Of a stretch of DNA of 6,998 nucleotides, positions 1-5,911 are shown one piece after another; positions within the stretch are counted from its first letter, which is position 1; every line of letters begins with the position of its first letter. The notes under the pieces are model-generated. The model was not told the DNA's origin and ran no database searches. It worked only from the letters and a program-made list of their open reading frames with translations. The DNA lies in the NCBI GenBank assembly GCA_947630885.1, contig CANRJI010000051.1, forward strand, positions 1 through 6,998, given 5' to 3'. The position numbers and the translations under genes are program-made. The DNA is from an uncultured Bacilli bacterium. GTDB lineage: Bacteria > Bacillota_I > Bacilli_A > RF39 > UBA660.

Positions 1-11
1 ATAAAATAAAT

Positions 12-50
12 TTTGTTCAAGTTTTCATGACTATGTGTGCCTTGAACAAA
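12..50. repeat. 10-bp perfect inverted repeat upstream of spoVAC
   Basis: The arms TTTGTTCAAG (12-21) and CTTGAACAAA (41-50) are perfect reverse complements separated by 19 nt. The right arm ends only a few bases before the spoVAC ribosome binding site (AAGGA, 55-59). No T-run follows, so it is not a good terminator for the plus strand. It could be a protein-binding dyad or a leader hairpin. No clear forespore sigma-G type promoter is visible in the 63 nt available. Confidence 0.55.
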
Positions 51-63
51 GTGAAAGGAATGT

Positions 64-513
64 GTGGTTAATATGGATAAGGAAAAATATAAGAAAATAG
101 TTGATAGTAATACACCAAAGCCTGATAAACTTGTCAATGCTTTAGTATCTTTTTTTGTTGGTGGTGCTCTTGGAGCAGTATCAGAACTATTACTTAGATG
201 TTATGCTCTATGGCTTGATATGCCAAGAAAAGAAGCAGGAGTATTAGTTATTTTGACTCTTATTGCTATTGCTTCAATTTTGACAGCTTTAGGAGTATTT
301 GATGTTGCAGTAGCTAAAGTTAGGTCAGCACTTATTATACCGATAACGGGCTTTGCTCATTCTATGACTTCGGCCGCTTTAGAATATAAAAATGAAGGTT
401 TGGTTTTAGGAATAGGGGCTAATATTTTTAAATTAGCTGGTACTGTTATTTTATATGGAGTAGTAGCGGTTTACTTCTTTGGACTTATTAGGTTACTAGT
501 GATGGGAGGATAG
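64..513 (+). CDS. spoVAC: SpoVAC, stage V sporulation membrane channel subunit
   Basis: SpoVAC is an integral protein of the forespore inner membrane. With SpoVAE(b) and SpoVAD it carries dipicolinic acid into the developing spore and releases it during germination. The 149-residue length matches Bacillus SpoVAC (about 150). The N-terminus has the family pattern YKKIVDSNTPKP (9-20), followed by hydrophobic segments near 24-45 and 58-79. The conserved core IPITGFAHSMTSAALE (92-107) leads into a long hydrophobic stretch at 113-146. The start is a GTG, the first possible start after an in-frame TGA at 52-54, 4 nt after AAGGA. An ATG at codon 4 (73) is the alternative but sits 13 nt from that site. 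It is the first gene visible in the operon, and spoVAD begins 3 nt after its stop. The core region is paralogous to the spoVAE product. The family assignment is firm; genes further upstream cannot be seen. Confidence 0.96.
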   Translation: MVNMDKEKYKKIVDSNTPKPDKLVNALVSFFVGGALGAVSELLLRCYALWLDMPRKEAGVLVILTLIAIASILTALGVFDVAVAKVRSALIIPITGFAHSMTSAALEYKNEGLVLGIGANIFKLAGTVILYGVVAVYFFGLIRLLVMGG

Positions 514-516
514 AAG

Positions 517-1509
517 ATGACAACGAAATATCATAATGTTTATGTGGAAGACGCTTATACGGTATGTGGTAATTATGAAAATGATGGACCTCTTACCAAA
601 TATTTTGATAAGAAATATGAAAAAGATTTGTATTTTGGAGAAAAATCTTGGGAAAAAGCTGAAGTTCATCTTTTAAAAGAAGCTAATAATAATTTACTTA
701 AGAAAAATAAATTGAAAGAAGAAGATATTGATTTATTAATTTCAGGTGATTTACAAAATCAAATTGCGGCATCAGACTACATGGCTCGAGATTTTAATAT
801 TCCTTTTGTCGGTATTTTTGAAGCATGCGCTACTTTAGGAGAAGGATTATTATTAGGAAGTACTTTTGTCGAAAGCAAGATGGCTAAAAAAGTTATGGTA
901 TCTACTTCAAGCCATAATATGGTTGCGGAAAAACAATTCCGTAATCCAACAGAATATGGAACACCTAAGCCTAAAACAGCAACATTTACCGCGACTGGTG
1001 CGGTATCGGTGCTTTTAACAAATAATAAAAGTAAAGTAAAAGTAGAAAGTGCCACTATTGGTAAAGTAGTAGATTTAGGAGTAACAGATGTCAATCATAT
1101 GGGCGCAGTTATGGCTCCAGCAGCAGGAGATGTTATTTATAATCATTTAAAAGATACGAAAAGGGATTTAAGTTATTATGACTTAATTGTAACAGGTGAT
1201 TTAGGAGTTTATGGAAAAGAAATACTTCGTGATTACATGATGACAAAATATAATTTAGAACTTGGATCTAACTATGATGACTGTGGTGTTTTACTTTATG
1301 ATAGAGAAAAACAACCTGTTTTTGCAGGAGCATCGGGACCAGTGTCATCGGGATTGACAGTTTTTGGTTATATATATAAAGAAATGTTAAAAGGGACATT
1401 TAAAAAAGTTTTAGTTGTTCCAACGGGTGCGGTTTTCTCGCCAACCTTTACTTTTCAAAAAGAATCGATACCAAGTATGGCTAATGCTATAAGTTTGGAG
1501 GCTGAATAA
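517..1509 (+). CDS. spoVAD: SpoVAD, DPA-binding thiolase-fold protein of the SpoVA complex
   Basis: SpoVAD is the soluble partner of the SpoVA channel and binds dipicolinic acid. Its fold resembles FabH/thiolase-type ketoacyl synthases. The protein has 330 residues, against about 338 in Bacillus. Family landmarks in order are GPLTKYFD (24-31), GEKSWEKAE (41-49), SGDLQNQIAASD (76-87), the nucleophile-elbow-like FEACATLGEGL (101-111, Cys104), SSHNMVAEKQFRNPTEYGTP (131-150), NHMGAVMAPAAGDVIYNH (193-210), VTGDLGVYGKEILRD (225-239), DDCGVLLYD (254-262) and FAGASGPVSSGL (269-280). The late motif reads SGPVSSG; from memory, many homologues have a Cys-containing GCxCSA here, so this copy may be divergent. 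GGGAGGA (504-510) lies 6 nt before the ATG. The stop overlaps the spoVAE start by one base, which supports translational coupling. Confidence 0.97.
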   Translation: MTTKYHNVYVEDAYTVCGNYENDGPLTKYFDKKYEKDLYFGEKSWEKAEVHLLKEANNNLLKKNKLKEEDIDLLISGDLQNQIAASDYMARDFNIPFVGIFEACATLGEGLLLGSTFVESKMAKKVMVSTSSHNMVAEKQFRNPTEYGTPKPKTATFTATGAVSVLLTNNKSKVKVESATIGKVVDLGVTDVNHMGAVMAPAAGDVIYNHLKDTKRDLSYYDLIVTGDLGVYGKEILRDYMMTKYNLELGSNYDDCGVLLYDREKQPVFAGASGPVSSGLTVFGYIYKEMLKGTFKKVLVVPTGAVFSPTFTFQKESIPSMANAISLEAE

Positions 1510-1877
1510 TGCTTACTGATAATTATATGATGTACGTTTATGCTTTTCTTTTCTGTGGTTTAGTTTGTATGGTATCACAGTTAATTCTCGATAATACTAA
1601 ATTAACTCCCGGTCATGTGACAAGTTTATTTGTCGTTATAGGGGCCGCTTTAGATATTTTTGGTATCTACGATAAAATTGTTTTATATGCGGGAGCAGGT
1701 GCTCTTATTCCAATTACTTCTTTTGGTCATCTACTTATTCATGGTGCTATGGATATGGCTTCCGATATTGGAACATTAGGTCTTGCTTTTGGAATATTTA
1801 ATTTAACTTCGGCCGGAATATCTGTTGCTTTATTCTTATCGTTTGTCTTGGCTTTAATTTTTAAACCAAGACACTAA
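1509..1877 (+). CDS. spoVAE: SpoVAE (SpoVAEb type), SpoVA membrane channel subunit
   Basis: This is a small polytopic protein that pairs with SpoVAC in the forespore inner membrane to form the DPA channel. Its 122 residues match the SpoVAEb class. Hydrophobic segments lie near 8-27, 36-56 and 90-117. The signature YAGAGALIPITSFGHLLIHG (60-79) corresponds to the SpoVAC core IPITGFAHSMTSA, and both belong to the shared SpoVAC/SpoVAEb family. The ATG overlaps the last base of the spoVAD TAA (TAATG), and GGAGG (1497-1501) inside spoVAD provides the ribosome site with 7 nt spacing. A hairpin terminator begins within its stop codon, so no further spoVA gene (spoVAEa, spoVAF) follows. The minimal C-D-Eb set is typical of many anaerobic spore formers. 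Confidence 0.95.
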   Translation: MLTDNYMMYVYAFLFCGLVCMVSQLILDNTKLTPGHVTSLFVVIGAALDIFGIYDKIVLYAGAGALIPITSFGHLLIHGAMDMASDIGTLGLAFGIFNLTSAGISVALFLSFVLALIFKPRH

Positions 1878-1904
1878 AAAGAACAGATGTTTCTGTCCTT
1901 TTTT
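1876..1904 (+). terminator. Intrinsic terminator ending the spoVA operon
   Basis: ACAGA (1883-1887) pairs with TCTGT (1892-1896) around a 4-nt loop. After one A/C mismatch the stem continues with G-C and an A-tract/T-tract of five pairs, ending in a T-run. The left arm shares AAAAAGAACA with the two identical terminators at 6590-6612 and 6805-6827. Confidence 0.8.
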
Positions 1905-1929
1905 ACTATGTAAAGATTATTTTAAATAC

Positions 1930-1958
1930 TTGCATAATTAAGGATTATAGTTTATACT
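1930..1958 (+). promoter_or_regulatory. Sigma-A type promoter for the repeat surface protein
   Basis: TTGCAT (1930-1935) and TATACT (1953-1958) are separated by exactly 17 nt. The predicted transcript start near 1965 falls on the AGGTGG ribosome site (1965-1970), leaving a very short leader. This is unusual, and the true promoter could lie slightly upstream. Confidence 0.6.
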
Positions 1959-1979
1959 TAGTATAGGTGGTAATAGGAT

Positions 1980-3584
1980 ATGGAATGGAATAAAAAGAAA
2001 TTAATAGTATTACTTTCAACATTATCTATAGTAGCAATATTAGTTTTAGGTTTTACCTATGCTTATTTTGCATGGACAGGTGATGAATCTACTATCGACG
2101 TTGCCGTATCAAGTGGCACTGGTTCATGTTCTTTAATATCTGATAATAATGTAAGTTTAGTGCCTACAAATGCTAAAGAAAATGGGAGAATAATAAGACT
2201 TAATGCTAATCAGCAAATGTCTGAATATGGAAAAGTATCTTGGAAACTTCAAATTAACAGTTTAAATGATTTAAAAGATAGTACATTTAAGTATGAACTT
2301 ATAAATACAAAAACAGATACTATTTACGGAAGCGGTAACTTTGGAGAAAAAAATGTTAATGAAACTATTGATTTTATTAACAATGAAGTATTAAATTATA
2401 ATGAAGATAATGAATTTATATTATATTTATGGATAGATGGAGAAGAAGGTGATAATCCTATATCAATGTCAGGGCAAGAATTTGATTTTGATATGAGTTG
2501 CACGATAGAACAAGCAGAAGCTCCTTCATATACACCATACACTGATTTTACATATGAATTATCTGAAGATACTATTCTACTACAGAAATATAATGGTGAA
2601 TCACCTACTGTAGATATTGCTTCAACATATGAAATTGATAACAAAAAATATAATGTTATTGTGGGTACTCAAGCATTTTATAATAATGAAATAATAACAG
2701 ATGTAGTTCTTGAAAAAGGAATTAATTATCAAAATAATGATATGAATATGGCCTTTGCATATTGTACAAATTTAGTTAGTGTTACAGGAATACCGGAAGG
2801 AGTGACAAATATGTCTTATACATTTGAAGGGTGCACAAATTTAGTAAATGCACCAGTAATACCCGCAAGCGTGACAAATATGTCTTATACCTTTGAAGGG
2901 TGCACAAATTTAGTAAATGCACCAGTAATACCTGTAAGCGTGACAACTATGGCTAATACCTTTTCTGGTTGCAGAAGATTAGAAACAGCTCCCGAGATAC
3001 CAGGAAGCGTGACAGATATGCAGGGTACCTTTAATGGTTGTACAAATTTAGCAAATGCTCCGGTAATACCCGAAAGCGTGACAAATATGGCTAATACCTT
3101 TGCATATTGTGCAAGTTTAGAAACAGCTCCCGAGATACCAGGAAGTGTGACAAATATGTATGGAACTTTTCAGCACTGCACAAGTTTAGAAACAGCTCCC
3201 GAGATACCAGGAAGTGTGACAGATATGTCTTATACCTTTTCTGGTTGTAGAAGATTAGAAACAGCTCCCGAGATACCAGGAAGTGTGACGGATATGTTCG
3301 GTACCTTTTATGGTTGTACAAGTTTAGCAAATGCTCCGGTAATACCCGAAAGCGTGACAAATATGCAAGTTACCTTTCAAGGTTGTACAAGTTTAACAGG
3401 TACAATTAGAATTAATTCAACTGAAGTAAGTGTGGCAAGTTCTGTACTAGGTGGTACAGAACTATCTATAACTGTTGAGGTACCAGCTAATTCTACGACA
3501 TATGAAAAGTTTAAAGGAACTAACACTGATTATCCAAATTATGAAGCCAATCTTCCATCTAATGTTACACTAAAGATATTTTAA
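1980..3584 (+). CDS. Surface protein: SipW/TasA-like leader plus BspA-type leucine-rich repeats
   Basis: This 534-residue exported or membrane-anchored protein is probably an adhesin or interaction scaffold; its ligand is unknown. Residues 5-7 are Lys, followed by a hydrophobic segment (8-25) running into TYAYFAWTGDES (26-37). That resembles the YAYF.DT leader of SipW-dependent proteins such as TasA and camelysin. Residues 40-180 form a beta-rich domain with two cysteines (C50, C174). Residues 188-261 look like an irregular first repeat with a cap. Residues 262-468 are nine 23-residue repeats of the form CxxLxxAPxIPxSVTxMxxTFxG, matching BspA-like LRR_5 repeats. A C-terminal cap (469-534) ends in VTLKIF. 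There is no LPXTG motif and no wall-binding domain, so attachment would depend on an uncleaved N-terminal anchor. The ATG follows AGGTGG by 9 nt. The gene stands alone, after the spoVA terminator. The repeat-family call is strong; the function is inferred. Confidence 0.88.
   Translation: MEWNKKKLIVLLSTLSIVAILVLGFTYAYFAWTGDESTIDVAVSSGTGSCSLISDNNVSLVPTNAKENGRIIRLNANQQMSEYGKVSWKLQINSLNDLKDSTFKYELINTKTDTIYGSGNFGEKNVNETIDFINNEVLNYNEDNEFILYLWIDGEEGDNPISMSGQEFDFDMSCTIEQAEAPSYTPYTDFTYELSEDTILLQKYNGESPTVDIASTYEIDNKKYNVIVGTQAFYNNEIITDVVLEKGINYQNNDMNMAFAYCTNLVSVTGIPEGVTNMSYTFEGCTNLVNAPVIPASVTNMSYTFEGCTNLVNAPVIPVSVTTMANTFSGCRRLETAPEIPGSVTDMQGTFNGCTNLANAPVIPESVTNMANTFAYCASLETAPEIPGSVTNMYGTFQHCTSLETAPEIPGSVTDMSYTFSGCRRLETAPEIPGSVTDMFGTFYGCTSLANAPVIPESVTNMQVTFQGCTSLTGTIRINSTEVSVASSVLGGTELSITVEVPANSTTYEKFKGTNTDYPNYEANLPSNVTLKIF
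2763..3383 (+). repeat. Nine tandem 69-nt repeats encoding 23-residue LRR units
   Basis: Units start at 2763, 2832, 2901, 2970, 3039, 3108, 3177, 3246 and 3315, each with a Cys codon first. A partial tenth begins at 3384. No unit has an insertion or deletion. Two flavours alternate irregularly: NAPVIP.SVTNM (units 2, 3, 5, 9, with unit 3 reading TTM) and ETAPEIPGSVT(D/N)M (units 4, 6, 7, 8). DNA identity between units of one flavour is high, including synonymous positions, which indicates recent duplication or gene conversion. Confidence 0.95.
2957..3365 (+). repeat. Higher-order duplication: 133-nt blocks 276 nt apart
   Basis: The block 2957-3089 is nearly identical to 3233-3365, an offset of 276 nt or exactly four 69-nt units. 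Both encode TFSGCRRLETAPEIPGSVTD, then M..TF.GCT(N/S)LANAPVIPESVTNM. The CRRL variant occurs only in these two places, which shows that a multi-unit segment was copied rather than single repeats. Confidence 0.85.
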
Positions 3585-3686
3585 TATAAATTGAAGATGT
3601 ATAATGGAAAATAATTATTTTGAGGTAGATAGTTATTTAATTGAAAATAAAAATTAATGTGTTTGATGTTAACATAAAAAATATGA

Positions 3687-3715
3687 TTGACAAAAGGTTT
3701 AAAATATAATACAAT
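3687..3715 (+). promoter_or_regulatory. Sigma-A type promoter for helD
   Basis: TTGACA (3687-3692) is a perfect -35, and TACAAT (3710-3715) follows after 17 nt. A TATAAT at 3705-3710 is a better hexamer but lies only 12 nt away. The predicted start near 3722 gives a leader of about 80 nt containing a terminator-like hairpin. The preceding stretch 3585-3686 is AT-rich, with no clear gene and no clear terminator for the repeat-protein gene. Confidence 0.7.
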
Positions 3716-3754
3716 TATAGAGACATTTGCAAAAAATATTTTATTCTTGATAGT

Positions 3755-3779
3755 AAAACTACATAGATTGTAGTTTTTT
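3755..3779 (+). terminator. Terminator-like hairpin in the helD leader (possible attenuator)
   Basis: AAAACTAC (3755-3762) and GTAGTTTT (3770-3777) form a perfect 8-bp stem with a 7-nt loop, and the T-run reaches 3779. It lies between the predicted helD promoter and the helD ribosome site at 3791. An alternative pairing of GCAAAAAA (3729-3736) with TTTTTTGT (3774-3781), with one G-T pair, would occupy the T-run and the 3' arm. The stem is AT-rich and therefore weak; the regulatory role is inferred. Confidence 0.5.
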
Positions 3780-3801
3780 GTCGTGTTAATGGAGGTGTAT
3801 A

Positions 3802-5805
3802 ATGAAGATATCGAGAGAAGAATTTGAGAAAGAGCGAAACTATTTAAATGAAACTGTTAGTTTGGTTCGAAAGAAGATTTCTAGTTTGGGGCAGGAACTA
3901 TATGATGATGATACCAAGGTATTAGAGTTTAAAAAGTTTATTTGGGATAGTCATGCAGAAATGGATCCTAATGAAATGCGTAGTATGATGATTGAATCTG
4001 ATATGCAAGTACAGATTATGCAAGGTAAGGGTAATTATTTACAAAAGTTATTTAGAGTACAAAATAAGCCATATTTTGGTTCGATTAGATTTAAAGAAGA
4101 TGGAGAAGAAAGTGATATCTATATTGGTATTACGCATGTTGAAGATAAACTTAATTATTATGTTCATGATTGGCGTAGTCCTATATGTAGTATGTTTTAT
4201 GATTTTGAGACTGGACCAGCTTACTATGAAGCACCTATGGGTAAGGTTAGTGGAGAGATAACGAGAAAGAGACAATATATTATTGAAAATGCGGAACTTA
4301 AAAATATTTTTGATAATGATTTGAATATAAGTGATAGTCTTCTTCAGGAAGTTCTTGCGGAAGAATCAACTGATAAAATGAAAAACATTGTTAATACTAT
4401 TCAGGAAGAACAGAATAAGGTAATTAGAAATACGGAAGATAAGAATCTAATTGTCGAAGGAATAGCGGGTTCTGGTAAAACGAGTGTGGCTCTTCATCGT
4501 ATTGCTTTTTTGTTATATCGAATTCCTAATTTAAATTCTAATAATGTGGTTGTATTTACTCCTAATAAAGTTTTCGCAGAATATATATCGAATGTCTTGC
4601 CTGAACTGGGAGAAGATAATACTTATAGTATGACTTTTTATGATTTGTTATGTCAAAATATTAATGAATATAAAGATATTGAAAATTTTACTGATTTTAT
4701 ATCGAGATATTATAAAAAACAGGTATCTAATTATGAACTTGTGAAATATAAACAATCTGATGAGATAATTAAAGATATTGATGATTATGTTAAAGATTTA
4801 CTTGATAAAATAACTTTTGTTAAGAAATTTGAATTTGATGATTTTATTGAAATTGAAATTGATGAATTGAATCAGATGTTAAAATATAAATATGATAATT
4901 TTCCTCTTTTTGAAAGAATAAAAGAAATAGCTAAGAGAATTGCTAATAATAATTATAAAGGTAATCTTAAGTATGTACCTAGTATTGAGAAAATATTAAA
5001 AGAGAATTTAAATATTAAACTTGATTTAAAGAAATTATTTAATGATTTCTTTACTAGTAAATATGCTAAATATAAAGATAAGATTGATGATAAATATTTA
5101 TATTATGAAGATGCTTGTCTATTCTTATATTTAAAGAGTTTACTAGTAGGATTTAATACTAATCATATTATTAAAGAAGTTGTTATTGATGAAGCACAAG
5201 ACTATAATAAACTTCAGTATTTAATTATTAAGAGAACATTTAAAACAGCAAATTATACTATTTTAGGAGATACTAATCAGACAATTAATCCTTATTATAA
5301 ATATAGTTCATTAGAAGAACTTAAAGATGTTTTTGATTCTTCTAAATATATTACTCTTACAAAGACATATCGTTCAACTGATAAAATTATTGATTATACG
5401 AATAAGATATTAGGACTTAATCATGTTACGACGATTAGAAATCAAAAAGCTAGTGATATTATCTTTAGAACTAAACCAACTAAAGATGATTTTATGAAAG
5501 ATATTAATAACTTGAAAGCGGTATCAAAGTCGATTGCCATTATTACTAAAAATGATCAAGAAGCTGAAATGGTATATGATTTACTTAAAGATAATTATGA
5601 TATTATGCTTATTGATGGATATGGTCATATTAAGAGGGATTTGGTTGTTGTTCCATCTTATGTGGCTAAAGGATTGGAATTTGATTCGGTAATTAGTTAT
5701 AATGATTATGATAATCCATATTTAGATAGTGATAAATACTTATATTATGTTACTTGTACGAGAGCGCAACATAACTTAATTATCTATAATGGAAAGAAAA
5801 TTTAA
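3802..5805 (+). CDS. helD: HelD-like RNA polymerase recycling ATPase (UvrD/Rep-like SF1)
   Basis: HelD binds core RNA polymerase and uses ATP to free stalled enzyme from nucleic acid. It has the SF1 helicase fold but acts on polymerase rather than as a conventional helicase. The N-terminus (about 1-50) is charged and helical, like the arm that enters the secondary channel. The family block YIGITHVED...YYVHDWRSPICSMFYDF precedes GKVSGEITRKRQY. SF1 motifs follow: IQEEQNKVIR (200-209), Walker A GIAGSGKT (220-227, Lys226), Walker B DEAQD (463-467), GDTNQT (489-494), TYRST (522-526), AKGLEFD (622-628) and VTCTRA (650-655). Between Walker A and B lies a Lys/Asp/Ile-rich insertion, where HelD has its main-channel arm. 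At 667 residues it is shorter than B. subtilis HelD (about 774). GGAGG (3791-3795) gives 6-nt spacing to the ATG. All key motifs are intact. Confidence 0.92.
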   Translation: MKISREEFEKERNYLNETVSLVRKKISSLGQELYDDDTKVLEFKKFIWDSHAEMDPNEMRSMMIESDMQVQIMQGKGNYLQKLFRVQNKPYFGSIRFKEDGEESDIYIGITHVEDKLNYYVHDWRSPICSMFYDFETGPAYYEAPMGKVSGEITRKRQYIIENAELKNIFDNDLNISDSLLQEVLAEESTDKMKNIVNTIQEEQNKVIRNTEDKNLIVEGIAGSGKTSVALHRIAFLLYRIPNLNSNNVVVFTPNKVFAEYISNVLPELGEDNTYSMTFYDLLCQNINEYKDIENFTDFISRYYKKQVSNYELVKYKQSDEIIKDIDDYVKDLLDKITFVKKFEFDDFIEIEIDELNQMLKYKYDNFPLFERIKEIAKRIANNNYKGNLKYVPSIEKILKENLNIKLDLKKLFNDFFTSKYAKYKDKIDDKYLYYEDACLFLYLKSLLVGFNTNHIIKEVVIDEAQDYNKLQYLIIKRTFKTANYTILGDTNQTINPYYKYSSLEELKDVFDSSKYITLTKTYRSTDKIIDYTNKILGLNHVTTIRNQKASDIIFRTKPTKDDFMKDINNLKAVSKSIAIITKNDQEAEMVYDLLKDNYDIMLIDGYGHIKRDLVVVPSYVAKGLEFDSVISYNDYDNPYLDSDKYLYYVTCTRAQHNLIIYNGKKI

Positions 5806-5812
5806 AATGGTT

Positions 5813-5845
5813 TAAGCCCTTATAAAATAAGGGCTTATAATTTTT
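5813..5845 (+). terminator. Strong intrinsic terminator after helD
   Basis: TAAGCCCTTAT (5813-5823) and ATAAGGGCTTA (5827-5837) form a perfect 11-bp stem with an AAA loop. A five-T run follows at 5841-5845. It starts 7 nt past the helD stop. Confidence 0.92.
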
Positions 5846-5848
5846 GGT

Positions 5849-5877
5849 TTGACAAATAATACCATTTATGTTAAGAT
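5849..5877 (+). promoter_or_regulatory. Sigma-A promoter with extended -10 for the NlpC/P60 gene
   Basis: TTGACA (5849-5854), a 17-nt spacer and TAAGAT (5872-5877) fit a housekeeping promoter. TG at 5869-5870 adds an extended -10. It begins just after the helD terminator, so the next gene is transcribed separately. Confidence 0.8.
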
Positions 5878-5911
5878 AAACACTGTCCGCTAAAAAATAA
5901 GAGGTGTAAAA

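Noticed and set aside
777..1094. Minus-strand open frame inside spoVAD
   Set aside because: It is a shadow of a well-conserved gene and has no recognisable protein features.
3091..3360. Minus-strand open frame of 89 codons with internal repeats
   Set aside because: It lies wholly antisense to the LRR array; its repeats are just the reverse reading of the 69-nt units, and it has no ribosome site.
2763..3383. Tandem repeat array as a CRISPR
   Set aside because: The 69-nt units are contiguous with no unique spacers, and all are in-frame coding sequence for leucine-rich repeats.
3608..3621. Perfect 14-bp palindrome AAAATAATTATTTT as terminator for the repeat protein gene
   Set aside because: It is only A and T with no loop and no following T-run; such palindromes are expected by chance in this composition.
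3604..3657. 17-codon open frame MENNYFEVDSYLIENKN after the surface protein gene
   Set aside because: It has a start and stop but no good ribosome site and is too short to support.
3727..3750. TTG-initiated 7-residue leader peptide in the helD leader
   Set aside because: It has no ribosome site, and the predicted transcript start lies only about 5 nt upstream.
3992..4275. Two overlapping alternate-frame open frames inside helD
   Set aside because: They are shadows of the helD family block, with no start signals or protein motifs of their own.
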